Origin: Nonomuraea aridisoli
GTDB lineage: Bacteria; Actinomycetota; Actinomycetes; Streptosporangiales; Streptosporangiaceae
Direction of reading: 5' to 3'
NCBI RefSeq assembly: GCF_003236395.1
Contig: NZ_POUD01000021.1
Location: forward strand, 1 to 58,305
DNA: 58,305 nt
The translations under genes were made by a program, and so were the position numbers. Below are positions 17,447-25,507 of this stretch, piece after piece. Every line of letters begins with the position of its first letter. Position 1 is the first letter of the stretch. The notes below the pieces were generated by a model that did not search any database, had not been told where the DNA came from, and saw only the letters and a program-made list of their open reading frames with translations.

Positions 17447-18583
17447 GTTGGCCGCCACGGAGCCGAGGCAGGCGATCCACAGGAGTTGGTGAATGGTGAT
17501 GGCCTCGCCCAGCAGCCCGCCGACGACACCGCCGAGCGGCAGCGAACCCCACATGAGGAAGCGGAGGCTGGCGTTCATCCTGCCGCGCAGGGCTTCTGGG
17601 CAGATCGCCTGGCGGTAACTGCCCTGGGCGACGTTGTTCATGACCCCGACCAGGGAGATGAGCGCCATGCCGATCGGGAACAGGGCGAGCCGCCACCCGG
17701 GTCCCGTGAAAGCGACGAGCACGAAGAGCGGCAGCATGAGGACGGCTGTGCCCCACATCGTGGGGCCGTGACCGAGGCGGGCGATCACGCGTGACGCGAG
17801 GAGCGCGCCGAGCAGGCCGCCCACTCCCGCGCCCGAGACCATCAGGCCGTAGCCCGCCGCGCTCACGCCCAGCTCGTCGACCAGGTACAACGGCTGGACG
17901 ATGGCCCAGATGCCGCTGATGAACATGTTCATGGCGCCGACGAGGCCGACCAGGCGCAGGACGGGGTGGCCGAGCACGTAGCGCAGGCCCTCCATCAGGC
18001 TTACGCGCCCCCCGGAGGGAGTCTCCTTGGCCTTGACGGTCGCCAGCAGGGTGGCGGAGACCATGTAGCTCACCGCGTCGACCACGATGGCGATGGGCGC
18101 CGTGAGCACCTGCACGAGCCAGCCGCCGAGGCCCGGGCCGAAGAGCCCGGCGAGGCTGCGCACGGACTCCAGGGTCCCCATGCTCTTGGGCAGCTGCTCC
18201 TTGGTCACGATGGAGGGCAGGAAGCTCAGGTGGGCGACGTCGAAGAAGGCCGTGCCGATGCTGACGATCACGGCGACCGCGTAGAGCTGCGCCAGCGTGA
18301 GCGCGTCGAACAGCGCAGCGATCGGGATGGACGCCAGGGACACCGCGCGCATCACGTCGGCCGTCACCAGGATGGGCTTCCTGCGCAACCGGTCCACCCA
18401 CACGCCGGCGGGCAGCCCGAAGAGGAGGAAACCGATCATCCCGGCGGCGCTGAGCAGGCCGAGCTCGAACGGGCCCGCGTCGAGCACCAGCAGCGCGACC
18501 AGCGGGAGGGCCACGCGCGTGACTTGGGTGCCGAACTGGCTGAAGCCGTCGGCGGTGACGTACCAACGGAAAGCGGGGGGCAT
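17351..18583 (-). CDS. MFS exporter (AICE cargo)
   Basis: The 410-residue protein has about twelve membrane segments, motif A as GVWVDRLRRKPILV and FGPGLGGWLVQ in helix 5. It resembles the MFS-3 group of actinobacterial drug and macrolide exporters. The C terminus is hydrophilic and acidic (DDGGREDSEAKEDSRA). It lies between the CofC fragment and a protein fragment, both truncated, so the block looks like inserted cargo with ragged ends. Confidence 0.85.
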   Translation of the reverse strand: MPPAFRWYVTADGFSQFGTQVTRVALPLVALLVLDAGPFELGLLSAAGMIGFLLFGLPAGVWVDRLRRKPILVTADVMRAVSLASIPIAALFDALTLAQLYAVAVIVSIGTAFFDVAHLSFLPSIVTKEQLPKSMGTLESVRSLAGLFGPGLGGWLVQVLTAPIAIVVDAVSYMVSATLLATVKAKETPSGGRVSLMEGLRYVLGHPVLRLVGLVGAMNMFISGIWAIVQPLYLVDELGVSAAGYGLMVSGAGVGGLLGALLASRVIARLGHGPTMWGTAVLMLPLFVLVAFTGPGWRLALFPIGMALISLVGVMNNVAQGSYRQAICPEALRGRMNASLRFLMWGSLPLGGVVGGLLGEAITIHQLLWIACLGSVAANLPFVLAPAIRKLKLTDDGGREDSEAKEDSRA

Positions 18584-18601
18584 CTGATCTACCCTAGGGG
18601 C

Positions 18602-18799
18602 GTTGGCGCCGCAGCATGGTTCAAGTCCTCAGCCGGCCTTCTCATCGAACGCGTCTCCGGCTACCTGGAGATCCTCGCCGCCCACCAATTGCACTGCGTG
18701 TGCGTCGAGACGACCGCCCCCGGCAGCGTGATCTATGAGGATCTCCATCAGGTCGTCGCGGTGCCCTACCGGACCGGGTACGCGTCCTCCAGCTCGTGA
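18602..18799 (+). pseudogene. fragment of an actinobacterial small unknown
   Basis: An open frame without a usable start reads WFKSSAGLLIERV, then ETTAPGSVIYEDLHQVVAVPYR, and ends at 18797-18799. The PGxVxYEDxxQVVAVP signature is familiar from small uncharacterised actinobacterial proteins. It overlaps the 3' end of the convergent GntR gene. I read it as a 3' remnant. Confidence 0.4.
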
Positions 18800-19497
18800 C
18801 GATCAGCCGGAAGCAGCACTTCAACCACGACCAGCGGCAGACCAGAGGCATCCCGGACAGCTCCGAACACCGCCAGGAGCGGCACGTTCTTCGGCATGCC
18901 GAGCTGCTTGGCCTCACCAGCGGTGGGCATGCGCGCGGTGATCTGCTCCACGATGTGATCGAAGCGCACGCCCTTGCGTGTTTGCAGATGCTCACGGATG
19001 CCCTGCGGCAGCGGCTCGCCGCTGGTCAGATCGGTGCCTTCGGACAACTCCAGGGGCAGCCACAGAGAAACCAGCTCGGTTGGCTCGCCGTCACGGGTCA
19101 CGAGGCGTCGGCGCAGGAACGCCCTGCTCTTGGGCTGTACGTTCAGCAACGTGGCCACACGGTTGGGCAGCGCGGCCGAGCCCGCCTCCACGAGTTTGCC
19201 GGGGGAGTCGGTCTCGGGATTGGTCAGGAAAGCCTGTCCACGCCGGTTGGACTCCACCGATGCCATCGCGGGACGACCGCGCACGAACCGGCCCTTGCCC
19301 TGCTGGGACTCGATCCAGCCCTGTTCACGCAGCACCCGCAGCGCGGCCACCACGGTGGGCCGGGAGACACCGAACTCCGCGATGAGCTGGTGTTCGCTGG
19401 GGAGGAGAGAGCCCGGCTGGTAGGTTCCCGACTCGATACGCCGTTGAAGGGCCTGCACAAGCTGCGCATACTTCGGCGGCACGGACTCTAGCGACAT
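18766..19497 (-). CDS. KorSA-like GntR/HutC regulator of the AICE
   Basis: I chose ATG 19497 (MSLESVPPKYAQLVQ), giving 243 residues, because the longer frame would translate through the operator. A GntR winged helix (SEHQLIAEFGVSRPTVVAALRVLREQGW) is followed by a UTRA effector domain of about 150 residues. In pSAM2 the equivalent KorSA represses pra and itself and so keeps the element integrated. An operator half-site shared with the pra region lies 23 bases upstream of this start, supporting autoregulation. No effector can be named. Confidence 0.82.
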   Translation of the reverse strand: MSLESVPPKYAQLVQALQRRIESGTYQPGSLLPSEHQLIAEFGVSRPTVVAALRVLREQGWIESQQGKGRFVRGRPAMASVESNRRGQAFLTNPETDSPGKLVEAGSAALPNRVATLLNVQPKSRAFLRRRLVTRDGEPTELVSLWLPLELSEGTDLTSGEPLPQGIREHLQTRKGVRFDHIVEQITARMPTAGEAKQLGMPKNVPLLAVFGAVRDASGLPLVVVEVLLPADRHELEDAYPVR

Positions 19498-19519
19498 TTT
19501 GACCGTCCAACACCCGACA

Positions 19520-19542
19520 GGTTGTTTTACCAAGTTTGAGCG
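19520..19542 (-). promoter_or_regulatory. third KorSA-like operator at the GntR promoter
   Basis: GGTTG-N6-CAAGT (19520-19535) keeps the 6-base spacing of the two pra sites with a weaker left half. The string CAAGTTTGAGCG (19531-19542) is the inverse of 17053-17064. It is placed 23 bases before the regulator start, as for an autorepressor. The 198 bases from 19543 to 19740 show nothing recognisable. Confidence 0.5.
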
Positions 19543-19740
19543 TAACCCGGTTCAGCCCGCTCGTCCACACCCTCAAGGGAGCAGGGAAGAGGCCCGGCGG
19601 GCAGCCGTGGAGGGGACGGGGGCGCCCTTCCATGGGTGTGGACTCGACCGCCTGCCAGGCGATGAGGCGCGACGAGGCAGGTAAGGACCGACCCTGTGCC
19701 TCTCCGGACGGGGGTGTCACCGCCCCGCCGCGCCTGCCTG

Positions 19741-20022
19741 TCACTTGGCGACGTACTCCGCCAAGACGTTCGCCGCGCCCTCCACATCGCTGACCGGGTG
19801 CCGCTTCTCGGCGTTCTGCCAGGAGTAGTAGGCGCCGCCGTAGCCGACGAACACCCACACCGGCAATCCTGGCTCTGCCCGATGCACCATGAGCGCGCTG
19901 TTGTTGTCGCGCAGCTCGGAGTTGACGCCGCGGCTGACGAGCTGGTCTCGCAGTCGGATCAGGGCGTTCGCCTCGTCCTGTCGCCCGAAGCCGTTCAAGG
20001 CCGCCTGCATGATCGAATTCAC
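19741..20022 (-). CDS. small conserved actinobacterial protein
   Basis: GTG 20022 was chosen because it overlaps the upstream stop as GTGA, giving 93 residues. The centre has RLRDQLVSRGVNSELRDNNSALMV and VWVFVGYGGAYYSWQNAEKRHPVSD, a type found next to XRE regulators in actinobacteria. The function is not known. It is coupled to the zinc-ribbon gene and transcribed divergently from the XRE-flavoprotein pair. Confidence 0.65.
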   Translation of the reverse strand: MNSIMQAALNGFGRQDEANALIRLRDQLVSRGVNSELRDNNSALMVHRAEPGLPVWVFVGYGGAYYSWQNAEKRHPVSDVEGAANVLAEYVAK

Positions 20023-20210
20023 TTCCCGCTCCCTCCGGCCCGGCCGCTTGCGAGGCAGTCGAGACACATCCGCTCTCCCATCGGTTCCGCCTCCTCTTCG
20101 CTGCCGATCAGGAGAGCGTGGCGCGAGCTCTTGAGCTTGTAGCCACGTCCCCGGCATGCGGAGCAGGGGGCTGTCTCGCAGTTCTCGTCTGGCCGGGTCA
20201 CCGTCGCCAT
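20019..20210 (-). CDS. small zinc-ribbon protein
   Basis: The 63-residue protein has CSACRGRGY at about 15-24 and MCLDCLASG near the end. This gives two CxxC pairs in the arrangement of a DnaJ-like or treble-clef zinc ribbon. It probably binds zinc and a partner protein or nucleic acid. Its stop overlaps the GTG start of the following gene, so the two are a translational unit. Confidence 0.65.
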   Translation of the reverse strand: MATVTRPDENCETAPCSACRGRGYKLKSSRHALLIGSEEEAEPMGERMCLDCLASGRAGGSGK

Positions 20211-20300
20211 CTCCTCGCGAGTCGTTTTCGGTACTCCCTACGGCGGGAGCCCGCGTTCGCTTACCTTGTTGATTGATGGCAAGTCCACCGGCAAAGCAGA

Positions 20301-20331
20301 ATGAGGGGACCTGCCGATAGGCCCCCCTCAT
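20301..20331 (+). promoter_or_regulatory. leader hairpin before the XRE gene
   Basis: ATGAGGGG (20301-20308) and CCCCTCAT (20324-20331) form a perfect 8-bp stem around a 15-base loop that can pair further (CCT/AGG). It lies 38 bases before the XRE start. It could be a protein-binding palindrome or a leader structure; nothing decides between them. Confidence 0.35.
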
Positions 20332-20369
20332 AACCCCTTTTCGATCTCCGCTCGGAAAGAAGGCCAGAT

Positions 20370-21749
20370 ATGCCCGACGCCGCACCGAATGAGCGACTTC
20401 GGAACTGGCGACAGCAGGCCGATTTGACCCGCGCCGAAATGGCGAAAATGGTCAACCTGACCAAGAGCGGGATCAAGTACCGCCTGAGCTGCGACGAGGA
20501 ACGGATACGCCGCTGGGAAGCCGGAGAGGTCACATGGCCACGCGAGCCATACCGGTTGGCTCTGGCCGAAGTCACGCACCTTGACCCCGAAGACCTGGGC
20601 TTCACTCCCACCAAACGTGGACGTACGCCCGAAAAGACCCCCACAACGGCCGATAACATCAGAAATACACCGCGCGCTGTAACTCTTCCTGGGCTTGGAG
20701 GGGAAGAGAGAGACGTGCGACGCCGTGAATTCGTCGGCCTCACCGGAGCCGCTCTGTTCAGCGCCGTACTCGGAAAACCGGCCCAGGGCGCGGACCTCGA
20801 TATCGAGAAGCTAGCCGCCGTACTGGTCGACTACACCAGCCCGGCTGATGGACCTGCCAGCCTCGATTCACTGGCGAAGGCGGTCGCTGCCGCAAAACGC
20901 AACTATCAGGCGTGCCGGTACAGCGAGGTGACCGCCAAACTCCCCGCTCTTCTCCGGGAACTTCGCGCGGCCTGCGCCTTCACGGAGGGCGATGAGCGCC
21001 TACGGGCCCATGCCCTCTCCGCCGAGGCATACCACGTCACGGCCTCCATCCTGCTCAAGCAGGAAGACAAGGGCCTCGCCTGGCTCGCAGCCGATCGCAG
21101 CGTCCAAGCCGCACACGCCAGCCAGAGCCCGCTCATGATCGGCTCAAGCTCTCGCATCATCACCCACGCCTTGATGGATGGCAGTCACCACCACGCAGCC
21201 ACGGACGCGGCCCGCAGAGCAGCCGAACGCATGGCAGCCGACCTCACCGAGCCCACCCCCGATGATCTGTCGATCTACGGATCTCTACTGCTCCGGGGAG
21301 CCATCGCAGCCGCCGATACGGGCAGCCGTCACAGCACTGCCGAACTCCTGGACGAGGCAGCCGAGGCAGGTAGGCGGCTCGGCCAGGACGGTAACTACAT
21401 GTGGACCGCCTTCGGCCCGAACAACGTCCTGTGCCACCGCGTCAACGTCGCCCTTCGGTTCGGCGACGCGGGCACCGCTATCGACTACGCCCGCCAAGTC
21501 GACCTGGAGCAGCTGCCCATCAACGAACGCAAGGCCACCCTCCTCCTGGACACCTCCCGCGCCTTCCTCACGTGGAACCGGCACGACAAGGCCCTGCAGA
21601 TCCTGCGCGCCGCAGGCGAGATCGCCCCAGAGGAAATCGCCGGCCGCCCCGCGGCCCTCCGGCTGGTACGTGACATCCTGGCAACAGCCCCGATCAGCGT
21701 CCGCCGCGAAGCCCGCGAATACGCAGCAACCCTGGGAGTCATCGCGTGA
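20370..21749 (+). CDS. XRE-family regulator with TPR-like C terminus
   Basis: The 459-residue protein starts with a helix-turn-helix of unusual layout (LRNWRQQADLTRAEMAKMVNLTKSG...RIRRWEAGEV), then a low-complexity linker. A RRREFVGLTGAALFSAVLG stretch of the sort common in Streptomyces XRE-TPR regulators follows. About 300 residues of alanine-rich helical repeats (about 150-459) probably sense a peptide or partner. An AAGAAGG site precedes the ATG. It overlaps the flavoprotein gene by 4 bases, so both are made together. Confidence 0.82.
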   Translation: MPDAAPNERLRNWRQQADLTRAEMAKMVNLTKSGIKYRLSCDEERIRRWEAGEVTWPREPYRLALAEVTHLDPEDLGFTPTKRGRTPEKTPTTADNIRNTPRAVTLPGLGGEERDVRRREFVGLTGAALFSAVLGKPAQGADLDIEKLAAVLVDYTSPADGPASLDSLAKAVAAAKRNYQACRYSEVTAKLPALLRELRAACAFTEGDERLRAHALSAEAYHVTASILLKQEDKGLAWLAADRSVQAAHASQSPLMIGSSSRIITHALMDGSHHHAATDAARRAAERMAADLTEPTPDDLSIYGSLLLRGAIAAADTGSRHSTAELLDEAAEAGRRLGQDGNYMWTAFGPNNVLCHRVNVALRFGDAGTAIDYARQVDLEQLPINERKATLLLDTSRAFLTWNRHDKALQILRAAGEIAPEEIAGRPAALRLVRDILATAPISVRREAREYAATLGVIA

Positions 21750-22279
21750 CCCAACCCGGTGAAGTCCTGTACATCATCGTCTGCGCCGCAGGACCAGCCC
21801 CCGACGTCGGGCGCCTCGTCAACCTCGCCCAGGACGCCGGCTGGACCGTACAGATCATCGCCACCCCATCGGCACTCGACTTCATCGACGTTGCCGAACT
21901 GGAGAAGCAGACCGGCCGCCCCGTCCGCAGCCAATACCGCAAACCCGACGAGCCCAAATCCCCCCGCGCTGACGCCATCATCGTCGCCCCGGCCACGTAC
22001 AACACGATCAACAAGTTCGCGCAAGGCATCGCCGACACCTACGCACTCGGCGTGCTCTCCGAAGCCCCGGGACTCGGCATCCCCGTCGTCATCCTGCCGT
22101 TCGTCAACACCGTCCTGGCCACACGTGCCCCCTTCCAACGCAGCGTCGACCAGCTCCGCGCCGAAGGCGTACGCATCCTGCTCGGCCCCGGCCAGTTCGA
22201 GCCACACCCGCCAAGCTCCGGAGCAGAACGCATCGAGAACTACCCATGGTCGCTGACCTTGGAGAACTTGCCGAATTAA
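21746..22279 (+). CDS. HFCD-family flavoprotein
   Basis: The 177-residue protein is of the homo-oligomeric flavin-containing Cys decarboxylase fold (PpcDC/UbiX relatives). It has a Rossmann start (VLYIIVCAAGPAP), a switch at WTVQIIATPSALDFID, and the motif VAPATYNTINKFAQGIAD, which replaces the usual PASANT. It could decarboxylate a C-terminal cysteine or act as a flavin carrier. No catalytic histidine is obvious. The coupling to an XRE-TPR regulator suggests that it produces or senses a signal for that regulator. Confidence 0.78.
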   Translation: MTQPGEVLYIIVCAAGPAPDVGRLVNLAQDAGWTVQIIATPSALDFIDVAELEKQTGRPVRSQYRKPDEPKSPRADAIIVAPATYNTINKFAQGIADTYALGVLSEAPGLGIPVVILPFVNTVLATRAPFQRSVDQLRAEGVRILLGPGQFEPHPPSSGAERIENYPWSLTLENLPN

Positions 22280-22291
22280 TCTCTTATGGAT

Positions 22292-22341
22292 CAAGGCGGC
22301 GGCGCACGCGCCGCCGCGCGGCCCGAGCTTGCGGGCCGCGC
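22292..22341 (+). terminator. GC-rich double hairpin after the XRE-flavoprotein operon
   Basis: GCGCGGCCCG/CGGGCCGCGC (22316-22325 and 22332-22341) is a perfect 10-bp stem with a 6-base loop. A smaller GGCGGCG/CGCCGCC hairpin lies just before it. Thirteen bases after the flavoprotein stop, this fits a terminator without a T-run. It also marks the boundary to the AT-richer TIR module. Confidence 0.4.
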
Positions 22342-22459
22342 GCTGCGCGTGCGGCCTGGGGGCCGTTCTCGCGCACGCCCCACCGCTCGGGCCGCACAAC
22401 ACTCTGAGAGCTATCAGATAAGGATGGGCCAAGTGATCATGATATTTCTTCGTGACCGT

Positions 22460-23971
22460 CTAGGAAGACCAGCCGTCACCGCTGACCTTCCGGGAAATTT
22501 CCTCTGCGATTGAGATAGCTTGCTTCTCGATGTCTTGTGCAGGATCAAACACGCATCCTCCACGAGTCCTCGATTTATCCCATACGGTTTCAGGTACCGC
22601 CTTTGACCAAACGGGAATGACATGCCCCATGTCGAATCGCTTCTCGAAAATATCCGACTCAAACCGCGTCCACCGCTTCTGCCCGTATGTCGGGCCGAGG
22701 ATGACAACCACGTAATCGGCTTCGGCTTCGTAGATGGGGCCGAAGAACTTTTCGAGATCTTCTCCGAGTATGCGAGCCTGCTCGTTCAGATCGTAGAAGA
22801 CCACTACTCCCAACTCTTCAAGTTGTTCCTTGAGTGCCTCTGCGAACCGGCGATCCTCGCCGGCGAACGACAGGGCAACGTCGTATGTCGTCGTAAAGTT
22901 GATCTTCCGGAAACCTATCTTGCGGCCCCATGCAGGAAGATCGAGATTACGCAGATAGAAGGCGAGCTGAGGGTCTTCGATCGAGAGAACGTTGGTTACT
23001 GGATCCAGATGAAAAATATCGGCTATCTCTTCGTCGGAAACCAGTTTGGCTAGATATCCGTTTTTGAGTACTACGCTTACACTTGCCCGAGCGACGGGGT
23101 CGAGCGTCATGGCTTCAGGCAGTGATATAGCCCATGTTGCCTGCTGTTGAAACCAGCGCAGAATGTACATGTATGGTGCGCGACCACTTGGGCGGAACTT
23201 GTTACCCCTCGCGAATCTTGTCAGTACTCGCTCAAAGCGTGTTTGATGCCGCTCCAAGACGAGACGCTTGACCCTTGCATATGGAGCCGTCAGCTCCACA
23301 TGCTTTCTCTGGGCAGCAAAGATGTTGGCGTCCGAGCATATCTCGTGACATAAAAGCTGTGCTAGATAGAAGCTGCCATGTACGGCTTCTATGATGTTTT
23401 CGCGGGCCTTTATGCTTATATTGAGATGTCGTTCGCCAAGCGATATCATCTCGGCAATCTTCGATGACGGTTCTGCATCGAATTTCATAACGTCGAGCCG
23501 ATTTACCACGTCGGGAGCATGCTCGACGAGTCGCTCACCAGCCCGATTGATGCCAATCACTACTAGCTTACTACTAAGATCCTCGGTGTCTGCAAGGATC
23601 TTCAGCAGGTCAGCTATCTCGGCACGCACACGATCTTGCAGAACGTGGAAGTCGTCGATAACGACTAGGCCGAAGTTGCCCACATGTGGAAGGAATTCAA
23701 TAAGTTCCAAGTCGTCCGGACGACGAGCTGAGAGGTACTGCGCTCTAGCTTGCCAGCCAAGTTCCGCCAGGGCCTGCTTCACGGCAGTGGTCTTGCCGAT
23801 TCCAGACGGACCTTCTATGACGAGGCCGCGGCCCGGTGTGCGGAGATTGGTCAGCAGAGCACCCCAGCGACTGGGGTGGACGAACGTGAAGTCTGGAACG
23901 CCTCCGATTTTGAAGACACTTTCCAGAGTTGGCCCATTGCGCTTCTCGTTCGGACGCTTGTTTGCAGCCAC
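22460..23971 (-). CDS. P-loop ATPase with C-terminal TIR domain (probable defence protein)
   Basis: The 503-residue protein has a P-loop ATPase domain with Walker A EGPSGIGKTT at 53-62 and Walker B GLVVIDD at about 101-107. A winged-helix-like segment follows (FHLDPVTNVLSIEDP). The TIR domain at about 361-500 has box 1 YDVALSFAGEDR and VVVFYDLNEQARILGEDL. W434 and E438 in QKRWTRFES sit where NAD-cleaving TIR enzymes keep the catalytic glutamate. By family knowledge it would sense infection through the ATPase and deplete NAD. Base composition is clearly more AT-rich than the neighbours, suggesting separate acquisition. The membrane-protein gene lies just upstream. Confidence 0.85.
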   Translation of the reverse strand: MAANKRPNEKRNGPTLESVFKIGGVPDFTFVHPSRWGALLTNLRTPGRGLVIEGPSGIGKTTAVKQALAELGWQARAQYLSARRPDDLELIEFLPHVGNFGLVVIDDFHVLQDRVRAEIADLLKILADTEDLSSKLVVIGINRAGERLVEHAPDVVNRLDVMKFDAEPSSKIAEMISLGERHLNISIKARENIIEAVHGSFYLAQLLCHEICSDANIFAAQRKHVELTAPYARVKRLVLERHQTRFERVLTRFARGNKFRPSGRAPYMYILRWFQQQATWAISLPEAMTLDPVARASVSVVLKNGYLAKLVSDEEIADIFHLDPVTNVLSIEDPQLAFYLRNLDLPAWGRKIGFRKINFTTTYDVALSFAGEDRRFAEALKEQLEELGVVVFYDLNEQARILGEDLEKFFGPIYEAEADYVVVILGPTYGQKRWTRFESDIFEKRFDMGHVIPVWSKAVPETVWDKSRTRGGCVFDPAQDIEKQAISIAEEISRKVSGDGWSS

Positions 23972-24119
23972 TAATACCTCGACATCACGTTCGTATGACT
24001 TGGACCGATCCTACACCACAATTAGCCCGTTTTGCCCTTCCGATATGTCCTGCTATGTCAGACTCTGTGCACTCCTGGTATGGCGAGAAGTCTTATGGCG
24101 TAATAGCAAGTGGCTCGCG

Positions 24120-24566
24120 CTAGCTAGTTGCGGTTATACCGATAACGAGGATTTGGGCTGTCAGTAAGCCTCCATAGAAGGCGATAAGTGTGACGGAGCG
24201 TGCCGCATGCAAGTATCCCGCTCTCTGACGATATTGTGTTAGGTCCATTGCAAAAGGCTCCAGTGTCGAACCGGGAGTGCGCGCTTCGTCGTAAAGGGCT
24301 CTAAATAGTCTTTCTTGAAATAGAAAATAGCCGTCGAGTAGCCAGAAGGCAACTACTGGAATCAGTGATATCAGGGCGATTTGCCAATTCGAATTCGATA
24401 CCGAGAAGGCTAGTAGACTGCTGGCTATGGTCAGTGTCCACCCTTTAATAAGGAAGGAATTTCCGCTAATTCGGTTTATTGTCGCCTGAATGAATTCCAA
24501 GTGCTTGACCTGATCCGAGCTAAAGCTCTTGGCCGCTGTAATCAAATCATCGCTCATGCTAGCCAT
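24120..24566 (-). CDS. small membrane protein paired with the TIR ATPase
   Basis: From ATG 24566 the protein has 148 residues (ATG 24557 and 24608 are alternatives). It carries the signature INRISGNSFLIKGW, then two hydrophobic helices (LTIASSLLAFSV, IALISLIPVVAFWLL), then LDGYFLFQERLFRALYDEAR and a last helix pair. I recognise this as a widespread unnamed family of INRxxxNSFxIKGW proteins in accessory regions. It is on the same strand as the TIR gene, 148 bases upstream, with the same low GC. It may act as a membrane partner or effector. Confidence 0.7.
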   Translation of the reverse strand: MASMSDDLITAAKSFSSDQVKHLEFIQATINRISGNSFLIKGWTLTIASSLLAFSVSNSNWQIALISLIPVVAFWLLDGYFLFQERLFRALYDEARTPGSTLEPFAMDLTQYRQRAGYLHAARSVTLIAFYGGLLTAQILVIGITATS

Positions 24567-24608
24567 CTCTCTGTTGATTCTCACCTTGCTCCTACGCTGC
24601 AGAGGCAA

Positions 24609-25238
24609 GGCTCAATCGGTGCCCGTGCGGCCGGTCTACATGTTCGTGTAGCGAGTGTCCCTAGAGGAGCCCACCGGATCAAGACCACTTGCTGCTCGTT
24701 TGTTACCAGGAGCTTGACGCCTGGCGATATGTATCGATTAGGTGAGGCGAGCGAGCTGCGTGACATGGTAGAAACTTAGACATCGCCGTAACGGTGCTGG
24801 CCTCCCGATCGCCCGGTTGTGGCTGGTCGCCGCAGGGTGTTGGGGGCGATCGACGGTCCGGAGCTTCGTTCCTCAGCCCCGGCCCACTGGATACCGAGCG
24901 ACAGGTCGAGCCGAACCCTGTGACCGTCCACAGCGTGTGCGTGATCCGGAACATGCGCGAACGTGCACTGCCTCTCAAGAAGAGCCAGCAACGCCAGCCG
25001 CAGACCGGCGTGCCGCCTGAGGAAACGGCGTTCCATTTCTAATCCGACGGCCCTTCGCCTTCCTCGCTCGTTGAGCGTCCCCGACGTGCCCTCATGGTCA
25101 AGGGCGCGTGCGTCGTCGCTTTGTGATCAGCTTTGCTGACCTTGACACGGCGGGCCCGCCCTGGGGCCGACAGCTATAAGGGGGACGGGGCGGACCAGGA
25201 GGCGGGCCGCGTCGGCACCGGTCGTGGCCTTGGTCGCC
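24609..25238. other. non-coding right end of the AICE
   Basis: This is about 630 bases without a gene that I can support. Several short frames exist on both strands (for example 24776-25036 minus), but none has a ribosome site or family motif. Composition moves from AT-richer near the TIR module back to GC-rich by about 24790. It may contain the origin of transfer or replication, but no iterons were seen. Confidence 0.4.
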
Positions 25239-25258
25239 GGGCCATTAGCGGGCCATTA
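25239..25258 (+). repeat. arm-type direct repeats at the right end
   Basis: GGGCCATTA at 25239-25247 and 25250-25258 repeats the pair found beside int, with the same 11-bp period and the same orientation. It lies 86 bases before attachment copy 2. This supports 25386 as the true right boundary of the element. Confidence 0.6.
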
Positions 25259-25343
25259 AGGGCGGTCAACAGGGGGTACTCACGGTTACGCACAGGTAGC
25301 TCCTCGCCCAGGTCAAAGCCGCAGTCCTCGAAGATCAGACCGA

Positions 25344-25386
25344 TTTGCAAGCAGGAAGTCAGGAGTTCGAATCTCCTAGGCTCCAC
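25344..25386 (+). repeat. attachment site, copy 2 (right end of the AICE)
   Basis: This is the same 43 bases as the 3' part of tRNA-Ala, with no 5' tRNA half. It is the right junction of the element whose int lies at 11288-12430. Recombination with copy 1 would release a circle of about 14.2 kb and leave an intact tRNA. Confidence 0.93.
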
Positions 25387-25391
25387 ACGTA

Positions 25392-25424
25392 CGAAAGCCC
25401 CAGGTCAATGGCCTGGGGCTTTCG
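25392..25424 (+). terminator. intrinsic terminator just after attachment copy 2
   Basis: A perfect 13-bp stem CGAAAGCCCCAGG/CCTGGGGCTTTCG has a 7-base loop, beginning 5 bases after the attachment site. Its place and A/T-rich stem end are those of a tRNA terminator. It is therefore probably the original terminator of the tRNA-Ala gene, displaced by the element. Confidence 0.7.
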
Positions 25425-25507
25425 ATCTTCCGTAGAGTCGTTCAGGGCTTCGTGCCCCGGACCTGGGCCGGTGATCTCTGCGCGCACGCGGCGTTGTTGT
25501 CCCTGGC

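Noticed and set aside
24776..25036. 86-codon minus-strand frame in the AICE right end
   Set aside because: No ribosome site and no recognisable motif; composition suggests chance in GC-rich DNA.
25344..25386. Second and third tRNA-Ala genes
   Set aside because: Only the 3' 43 bases are present at copies 2 and 3; the 5' acceptor and D-arm halves are absent.
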